Positions 48,464 to 51,966 of a stretch of 51,966 nt of DNA are shown one piece after another (within the stretch, counting starts at the first letter, position 1; each line of letters begins with the position of its first letter). The notes beneath the pieces were generated by a model that did no database searches, was not told where the DNA came from, and saw only the letters and a program-made list of their open reading frames with translations. The translations under genes and the position numbers were made by a program. Origin of the DNA: a virus; the IMG/VR virus record IMGVR_UViG_3300031746_000028, positions 1 through 51,966 of that record, one strand, 5' to 3'.

Positions 48464-48495
48464 AAACCCACAAGCAGACAGCAGGGAGGCACAAG

Positions 48496-48762
48496 ATGAC
48501 GCAGCAGACCACAACGGAAAAGGACAAATGCCGCGAGGCGTTTGTCTGGGTCAAGACACAGGGCCAGAAGCCCGCCATGGAGGTCGCCCTGGTCGAGACT
48601 GCAAGCGCCTGGTGGTCGGCCGGATGGGATGCTGCCGTTGAAGCCGATGCCTGCACCGAATTGACCTGGGATGATGCGCCGGCAGACATGGAGCAGCAGG
48701 TTGCCGAGTGGTGGGTGGCCGGTTACAATGCCGAAGTGCAGAACCGCCGCGATGACAACTGA
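48496..48762 (+). CDS. Small acidic protein, first gene of the early-type operon, 88 aa
   Basis: ATG at 48496 follows cagggaggcac. The sequence (KCREAFVWVKTQGQKPAMEV, TASAWWSAGWDAAVEADACT, MEQQVAEWWVAGYNAEVQ) contains two WW segments and many acidic residues and looks like a compact helical protein. It is the first product of the strong promoter, consistent with host takeover or anti-defence roles, but no evidence identifies which. Confidence 0.65.
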   Translation: MTQQTTTEKDKCREAFVWVKTQGQKPAMEVALVETASAWWSAGWDAAVEADACTELTWDDAPADMEQQVAEWWVAGYNAEVQNRRDDN

Positions 48763-48801
48763 CCACCGAGGGGCGCGGATCCTCCGCGCGGGAGGCAGAC
48801 C

Positions 48802-49026
48802 ATGACCACCGAGAAACGCCACGTCAGCGAGAGCCCGCTCTTCTGGGTTGACGAGGATGCCCGGGTGCTCTGCTACGAGTGCACCAGGGCCCGCGATGCC
48901 TCGCTGGCTGCATGCCCGGAAACTTACGCCATGCTGCGATCAACCATGAGCGTCAACGACGGCCCTGAGCCGATGATCGCCGATTGCGGCCACGTCGTTC
49001 TCGTCGAGGGGTGCACCAATGACTGA
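48802..49026 (+). CDS. Small Cys/His protein, 74 aa
   Basis: ATG at 48802 follows gggaggcag. It contains VLCYECTRAR, ACPETY and IADCGHVVLVEGC, a pattern that could bind one zinc. The stop overlaps the next gene by eight bases. Unknown function. Confidence 0.6.
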   Translation: MTTEKRHVSESPLFWVDEDARVLCYECTRARDASLAACPETYAMLRSTMSVNDGPEPMIADCGHVVLVEGCTND

Positions 49027-49219
49027 ACCCCGCCGACCGGGCCGCCCCCGCACCCGCCCGCTCAGTGAACTGCAACAAGTCAACGTCCGCCTGCCACGAG
49101 AGACCGCCGCTGCGCTGGACGCCGAGCAGGAGCGTACCGGGCAGTACCGCTGGGAGCTGGTAGACGCGGCGCTGCGGCGGTACCTGAAGCTGGGGAAGAG
49201 GAGTGATGGACGATACTAA
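49019..49219 (+). CDS. Ribbon-helix-helix (CopG-like) regulator, 66 aa
   Basis: The N-terminus RRPGRPRTRP is an AT-hook-like basic tail. QQVNVRLPRETAAALDAEQE followed by YRWELVDAALRRYLKL fits a ribbon-helix-helix DNA-binding fold (strand VNVRLP, helix ETAAALDAE, helix ELVDAALRRYL). It should be a dimeric repressor of the local early genes. It ends 20 bases before the convergent minus-strand gene. Confidence 0.7.
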   Translation: MTEPRRPGRPRTRPLSELQQVNVRLPRETAAALDAEQERTGQYRWELVDAALRRYLKLGKRSDGRY

Positions 49220-49239
49220 GACCTTCACGCTTCCGCGAG

Positions 49240-49716
49240 CTAGGCGCCCAGCCGGTACACGCCGCTGACCCGGCCGGACACGGCGCTCCAGCGCGTGATC
49301 TTCGTGCCCGGAGCCGACGGGTAGCCGCGGGTGCTGGAGGTGTTCTCGGCGATGAGCTCTCGCCCGTCTCCGTAGTACTCCCCCAGGTAGATGGCAATGT
49401 GACCGGGATCGCCGGGGAACCCGATGACATCGCCGGGCTGACGGTCCTGCTTGCCCACCTTGTAGGGCTCCAGCTTTTCCAGCGTGACACACGCTCGGGC
49501 GGCGCCGAAGCGCCATCCGAATGCCGGCAGATCGAGAGCCGTCTCGTACACCTGTCGCACGAAGCGATTGCAGTAGCCCTTCTCCTCCAGGTTGAAGGCC
49601 TGGGCAGCCGCTCCCTTGCCTAGCTTGACGGACTGCTTCCCGGCGATCCGGGCCTCGACGGCCTCGATGGCCCGCTTGACGGCCTTCGCGATCTGGGCCT
49701 GACTGTATAGGCTCAT
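49240..49716 (-). CDS. NlpC/P60-like cysteine peptidase (candidate endolysin), 158 aa
   Basis: The only convincing minus-strand gene. Start ATG (complement of 49714-49716) follows ggagaggt. Residues: Cys49 in GYCNRFVRQVYETA, His106 in GDVIGFPGDPGHIAIYLG, and Asn125 in AENTSSTRGY form the Cys-His-polar triad of NlpC/P60 enzymes, which cleave peptide bonds in the cell-wall stem. No signal peptide is visible, so export would depend on a holin. It is far from the holin candidate and oppositely oriented, implying independent regulation. A frame extension to 49806 has no RBS. Confidence 0.8.
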   Translation of the reverse strand: MSLYSQAQIAKAVKRAIEAVEARIAGKQSVKLGKGAAAQAFNLEEKGYCNRFVRQVYETALDLPAFGWRFGAARACVTLEKLEPYKVGKQDRQPGDVIGFPGDPGHIAIYLGEYYGDGRELIAENTSSTRGYPSAPGTKITRWSAVSGRVSGVYRLGA

Positions 49717-49877
49717 CGTTAGCACCTCTCCCCAGCGCATCCGACTGCGTCGGTACTCCCCTGGGGGGTTCGCCACGACCGGGTGGCACTCCTGCAGGGG
49801 AGCCACTGTTGACTACCACCCTGGAGTTGGAGTTGGTTGGCCCGCGCCTATGAGCAGGCGCACCGACCCCGCGAGCA

Positions 49878-49925
49878 GCGGGCGTGAACGGTAGTTTGAG
49901 TGGCCGAAGGGCTGTTCACGCCCGC
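49878..49925. repeat. Perfect 12-bp inverted repeat with 24-base loop
   Basis: GCGGGCGTGAAC (49878-49889) is exactly complementary to GTTCACGCCCGC (49914-49925). It may be a bidirectional terminator, a structured leader or a protein-binding cruciform. It has no T-run on either side. Confidence 0.75.
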
Positions 49926-50037
49926 CAGTGGATCGTGCTTGCTGAGAGATCGGCCACGTCTGGCACGATGGCCTCCAGCCCGGAACCCATGCTCCCATGC
50001 TACCACATTCCGGCAGTGTCTTGAAAAGAGTTTCAGA

Positions 50038-50077
50038 TTTCGCTTGACACGCGAAACCTGGTGCCTATAATAGGCAC
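50038..50077 (+). promoter_or_regulatory. Repressor promoter with two overlapping palindromic operators
   Basis: TTGACA (50044-50049), a 16-base spacer and TATAAT (50066-50071) make a near-perfect promoter. TTTCGC (50038-50043) and GCGAAA (50051-50056) flank the -35 as an inverted repeat, and GTGCCTAT-A-ATAGGCAC (50061-50077) is a perfect 17-bp palindrome over the -10. Binding of the XRE protein just downstream to either would block its own transcription, so autoregulation is inferred. Confidence 0.75.
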
Positions 50078-50098
50078 GCAAGGAGCAAGCAACGAAAC

Positions 50099-50332
50099 AT
50101 GGAATGCCTAATGACTGCCGAGAAACTCAGAGAGCTACGCACCGCCGCCGACGTTGACCAGCGTGACTTGGCCGCCCGGGTGGGCATCCCCGGCCCGCGC
50201 CTCTGCGAGATGGAGACCGGCAAGCGCCCGATCACCGAGGTTGAGTCGCTGCGCCTGCAAGCGGCCCTGCTGGAGATGGTGCAGGAGCGGAACGCGGCCT
50301 TCGATGCGGCGCGGAAGGGTGTGGCCTCGTGA
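50099..50332 (+). CDS. XRE-family (Cro/CI-like) repressor, 77 aa
   Basis: Helix-turn-helix pattern: TAEKLRELRTAADVDQRDLA, ARVGIPGPRLCEMETGKRPI (recognition helix GPRLCEME). This single-domain plan without a cleavage or dimerisation domain is Cro-like. ATG at 50099 is 12 bases after aaggagc; ATG at 50111 is an alternative. It probably binds the palindromes at 50038-50077. Confidence 0.8.
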   Translation: MECLMTAEKLRELRTAADVDQRDLAARVGIPGPRLCEMETGKRPITEVESLRLQAALLEMVQERNAAFDAARKGVAS

Positions 50333-50676
50333 GCCCGCTTCTGGATGGGGTTGGCATCAGCAGTGAGACAGCCACCAAGCAGGAGACGCTCCGGTACATC
50401 CTGGGCGTACACTTGCGGATCACCACTGGCCTTCTGAAGAAGTCGTGGGCAGAACCAGTTTACCACTACTTTGACCTGACCGCAGGCCCCGGCGACTGCT
50501 CCCAACTGGGCGCTCAGTACACCGGGCCTGGCAGCCCGTTGATCTTCCTCGAAGAGGCGGCAAAGCTCGGGGTGGACTACCGCGCGGTCTGTTTCGAGCA
50601 GGAGGAGTGCTCGGCCAAGCGCCTGTACTTCAAGCCGAATCTGACGGTGCGGCCGAGGGAGTACCCCGAATGGTAA
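50329..50676 (+). CDS. N-terminal fragment of a SAM-methyltransferase-like/TcmP-like protein, 115 aa
   Basis: GTG overlaps the repressor stop. YHYFDLTAGPGDCSQLG (about 45-61) resembles motif I (DLxAGPG) of the phage TcmP-like proteins and SPLIFLEEAAKLGVDYRAVC FEQE follows as in that family. Full-length members are two to three times longer. Here the chain ends at EYPEW, so it lacks the catalytic C-terminal part. It may be a truncated remnant or a minimal domain. Confidence 0.5.
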   Translation: MSPLLDGVGISSETATKQETLRYILGVHLRITTGLLKKSWAEPVYHYFDLTAGPGDCSQLGAQYTGPGSPLIFLEEAAKLGVDYRAVCFEQEECSAKRLYFKPNLTVRPREYPEW

Positions 50677-50852
50677 AGACCACTTTGGCGGACGGGGAGA
50701 ATGCCGTGGCTACTCCCACCACGGAGCGGGCCGAAAACCCACTCCCCGCCCGCCTCCCACATCGCTTCAGCGCCGCTACCCTGGCCAACGTGGCCGACGT
50801 GCTGGCCGCCAACCTGCTGGCCGAACGCGAACGCGAGAGGGGCCATGACTGA
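50670..50852 (+). CDS. Small unknown protein, 60 aa
   Basis: ATG at 50670 overlaps the upstream stop. The C-terminal half is a helix (ATLANVADVLAANLLAERER). Its stop overlaps the start of the next gene. Function unknown. Confidence 0.55.
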   Translation: MVKTTLADGENAVATPTTERAENPLPARLPHRFSAATLANVADVLAANLLAERERERGHD

Positions 50853-51010
50853 TGCCGACCTGGGCCTGGGTGACCATCGGTTGTGCGGTCATCGGCGGCG
50901 GGGGCTATGCGCTGTGGGACTGGTGGCTGCTGCGGCAGGAGCGGAGACGGCGCGACGAGGCGGGGCGGCGGAGGGCGCTTGACCGCCACCAGAACGGGAG
51001 CGAGCGATGA
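50852..51010 (+). CDS. Tiny membrane protein, tandem copy 1, 52 aa
   Basis: MPTWAWVTIGCAVIGGGGYA LWDWWL starts with a hydrophobic segment and continues in a basic helix (RRRRDEAGRRRALDRHQ). One transmembrane helix with a charged C-terminal tail is predicted. The first 10 residues are identical to those of the next gene, which overlaps by four bases. Confidence 0.6.
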   Translation: MPTWAWVTIGCAVIGGGGYALWDWWLLRQERRRRDEAGRRRALDRHQNGSER

Positions 51011-51165
51011 TGCCGACCTGGGCCTGGGTGACCATCGGCTGCATCTGGTTCGGAGTGACCTTCATGGTCTACGCCTGCTGTCGGGTCGGGGGCGACGCTG
51101 ACCGCCGGCGCGACAATGCCGCGATCCAGCGGAGCATTGAGCAGCACGAGAACGGGGGCGTGTGA
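51007..51165 (+). CDS. Tiny membrane protein, tandem copy 2, 52 aa
   Basis: MMPTWAWVTIGCIWFGVTFM VYACC is one hydrophobic helix followed by a charged tail (DADRRRDNAAIQRSIEQHEN). DNA of the start (about 30 bases from 51009) is nearly identical to that at 50852, so the genes arose by duplication. The tails differ. Confidence 0.6.
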   Translation: MMPTWAWVTIGCIWFGVTFMVYACCRVGGDADRRRDNAAIQRSIEQHENGGV

Positions 51166-51167
51166 GC

Positions 51168-51251
51168 ATGGCCCTGAACGGTTCGGACATCCTGTGCATG
51201 GTCTTCGTGGTGTGGGCGACGTGGCGGGTGTGGACGTGGGCGCACGAGTAG
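51168..51251 (+). CDS. Tiny membrane peptide, 27 aa
   Basis: ATG at 51168 opens MALNGSDILCMVFVVWATWR VWTWAHE and stop. It is one hydrophobic Trp-rich helix, following two similar tiny membrane genes in the same orientation. Could be a small membrane toxin or pore-like peptide, or chance; the RBS is weak (gtgtgag). Confidence 0.4.
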   Translation: MALNGSDILCMVFVVWATWRVWTWAHE

Positions 51252-51290
51252 CAGACGGTAGCCCCACCGACGGGGCGGGAGGCGAGAGAC

Positions 51291-51966
51291 ATGTGTCAGT
51301 TCCTGTCATTCGTGACCAGATGGAAAGAGGGTAATGGTCTGCAGGTGTACGCGGCCCCGTCGCTGAGAGGGCATGGTGAGGCAGTGTCCACCTGGGGTCT
51401 ACAGAAACACGATGTGTTCAAGTTCGCGTGGGAAACGGAGGGTGAAGACAATCTGGTCCTCTCCCATGAGCAGACACCGACGCCCGACGCCGAGCGGGTA
51501 CGATTGGAGGTCCTGCGTCTCTGGCCGCAGCGGTCGGACCTTGTGATGTACCTGATTGGCAAGCTGTTGGATGCCGGGAAATTAGGAGGAGACCTGAACC
51601 TCCATGGCTGCGTGGGTCTGACCGCCCTTCCCGAGGGCCTGACGGTCGGAGGCTCCCTGTGCCTCCATGGCTGCGTGGGTCTGACCGCCCTTCCCGAGGG
51701 CCTGACGGTCGGAGGAGACCTGTGCCTCGATGGCTGCGTGGGTCTGACCGCCCTTCCCGAGGGCCTGACGGTCGGAGGAGACCTGTTCCTCTATGGCTGC
51801 GTGGGTCTGACCGCCCTTCCCGAGGGCCTGACGGTCGGATGCTACCTGTGCCTCGATGGCTGCGTGGGTCTGACCGCCCTTCCCGAGGACCTGACGGTCG
51901 GAGGCTCCCTGAACCTCCATGGCTGCGTGGGTCTGACCGCCCATTCCCGAGGGCCTGACGGTCGGA
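51291..51966 (+). CDS. Leucine-rich-repeat protein with variable beta-strand positions; runs across the genome junction
   Basis: ATG at 51291 follows ggaggcgagag. Residues 1-100 form a non-repeat domain (MCQFLSFVTRWKEGNGLQVY, DVFKFAWETEGEDNLVLSHE, SDLVMYLIGKLLDAGKL), a plan I associate with phage proteins whose N-terminus precedes repeat arrays. Six 20-residue LRR units follow (GG-x-L-x-L-x-GCVGLTALPEGLTV). With the 1-206 segment the gene codes about 231 aa. Variable positions are D/S/Y, N/C/F and H/D/Y; a single extra base in the last unit ends the LRR frame early. Likely a binding protein; whether virion or cytosolic is unknown. Confidence 0.7.
   Translation, partial: MCQFLSFVTRWKEGNGLQVYAAPSLRGHGEAVSTWGLQKHDVFKFAWETEGEDNLVLSHEQTPTPDAERVRLEVLRLWPQRSDLVMYLIGKLLDAGKLGGDLNLHGCVGLTALPEGLTVGGSLCLHGCVGLTALPEGLTVGGDLCLDGCVGLTALPEGLTVGGDLFLYGCVGLTALPEGLTVGCYLCLDGCVGLTALPEDLTVGGSLNLHGCVGLTAHSRGPDGR
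51596..51966 (+). repeat. 60-bp tandem repeats (LRR array)
   Basis: Units of 60 bases from about 51596 to the end match one another almost completely in DNA, including third positions. Differences cluster at three codons per unit (tcc/gac/tac, aac/tgc/ttc, cat/gat/tat) plus isolated changes. Uniform third bases point to recent expansion or conversion. Confidence 0.9.

Larger units (their letters stand above)
48205..48495 (+). other. Intergenic region with repeat, terminator-like palindrome and promoter
   Basis: This gap holds the heptamer repeat, a C/G-rich stretch with a strong palindrome at 48342-48358 followed by gcgctctttcccatt, and an AT-rich segment (48410-48475) with the promoter at 48435. 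It separates the lysis genes from the small-gene region. I see no ORF with a credible RBS in it. Confidence 0.7.
49717..50098. other. Divergent regulatory region between the lysin and repressor genes
   Basis: This 380-base gap carries an 18-base palindrome (GCGCCTATGAGCAGGCGC, 49844-49861), a 12-bp inverted repeat (49878-49925), and the repressor promoter with operators (50038-50077). I found no good promoter directed to the minus-strand lysin gene and no further ORF with an RBS. Confidence 0.65.

Noticed and set aside
51596-51966. CRISPR-like array suggested by regular 60-bp repeats
   Set aside because: Repeats are contiguous without unique spacers and keep one open frame coding LRR units; no cas genes are near.
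51596-51966. Diversity-generating retroelement target
   Set aside because: The codon pattern is suggestive, but no reverse transcriptase, template repeat or accessory gene is found in the window; kept only as a question in the LRR finding.
1-51966. tRNA genes
   Set aside because: I looked for T-loop-like and acceptor pairs by eye and saw none that fold; a computed search would be needed to exclude one.
1-51966. Insertion sequences or transposases
   Set aside because: No transposase-like ORF with DDE motifs and no terminal inverted repeats with target duplications were seen; the mobile elements here are HNH endonuclease genes.

Overview
The window reads as an essentially complete, circularly closing genome (about 51.8 kb unique) of a GC-rich tailed dsDNA phage with siphovirus architecture. 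Bases 61-186 repeat exactly as 51841-51966, and one leucine-rich-repeat gene runs off the right edge and continues at the left edge. Nearly every gene is on the + strand, packed with ATGA/GTGA stop-start overlaps. The tape-measure protein (698 aa) implies a tail of roughly 100 nm. There is no recognisable integrase, no rRNA, and no tRNA that I could find. The host cannot be named. The bacterial sigma70-type promoters and the Sec-type signal peptides in the lysis region point to a bacterial host.

Layout. (1) 0.6-9.0 kb is a DNA recombination and processing module: two PD-(D/E)XK-type nucleases, a phiC31 Gp3-like protein, an SbcC-like ATPase, a SNF2 helicase and a phage metallopeptidase-like protein whose catalytic Glu is replaced. 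(2) 9.0-10.3 kb holds an O-like replication initiator with an iteron/palindrome cluster inside its coding sequence, probably the origin. (3) 10.3-12.9 kb is a beta-class DNA methyltransferase locus invaded by two HNH endonuclease genes. (4) 12.8-14.6 kb holds small genes, a GGCNN pentamer repeat and a promoter followed directly by two hairpins. (5) 14.6-16.8 kb holds a ParB-like protein and a C5-cytosine methyltransferase carrying an extra methyltransferase C-terminal half at its N-terminus. (6) 16.9-29.4 kb is packaging, head and connector genes: terminase small and large subunits, portal, minor capsid protein, two repeat-flanked cassettes, scaffold, major capsid, connectors, tail tube, and tail chaperone with a -1 frameshift. 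(7) 29.4-45.2 kb holds the tape measure, tail-tip and receptor-binding or fibre-like proteins with LamG-like domains and a duplicated C-terminal module. (8) 45.3-48.2 kb is the lysis region: coiled-coil membrane protein, holin candidate, secreted C39-like cysteine peptidase, secreted small protein and HExxH protein. (9) 48.4-52.0 kb holds small early-type genes behind consensus promoters, one minus-strand NlpC/P60-like gene, an XRE repressor with its own operators, tandem tiny membrane proteins and the LRR gene.

Three loci look most novel. First, the cassette slot between the minor capsid and scaffold genes (21447-23122): two tandem units share 99%-identical leaders and similar hairpins but carry unrelated ORFs, and the second ORF is stitched from capsid-like, scaffold-like and leader-derived pieces. 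Second, the methyltransferase/HNH locus: two non-identical copies of motif IV are broken at the same codon, and a second HNH gene is nested in a still-open methyltransferase frame. Third, the LRR gene across the genome ends: its 60-bp repeats are nearly identical in DNA except at a few codons that change only in their first two bases.
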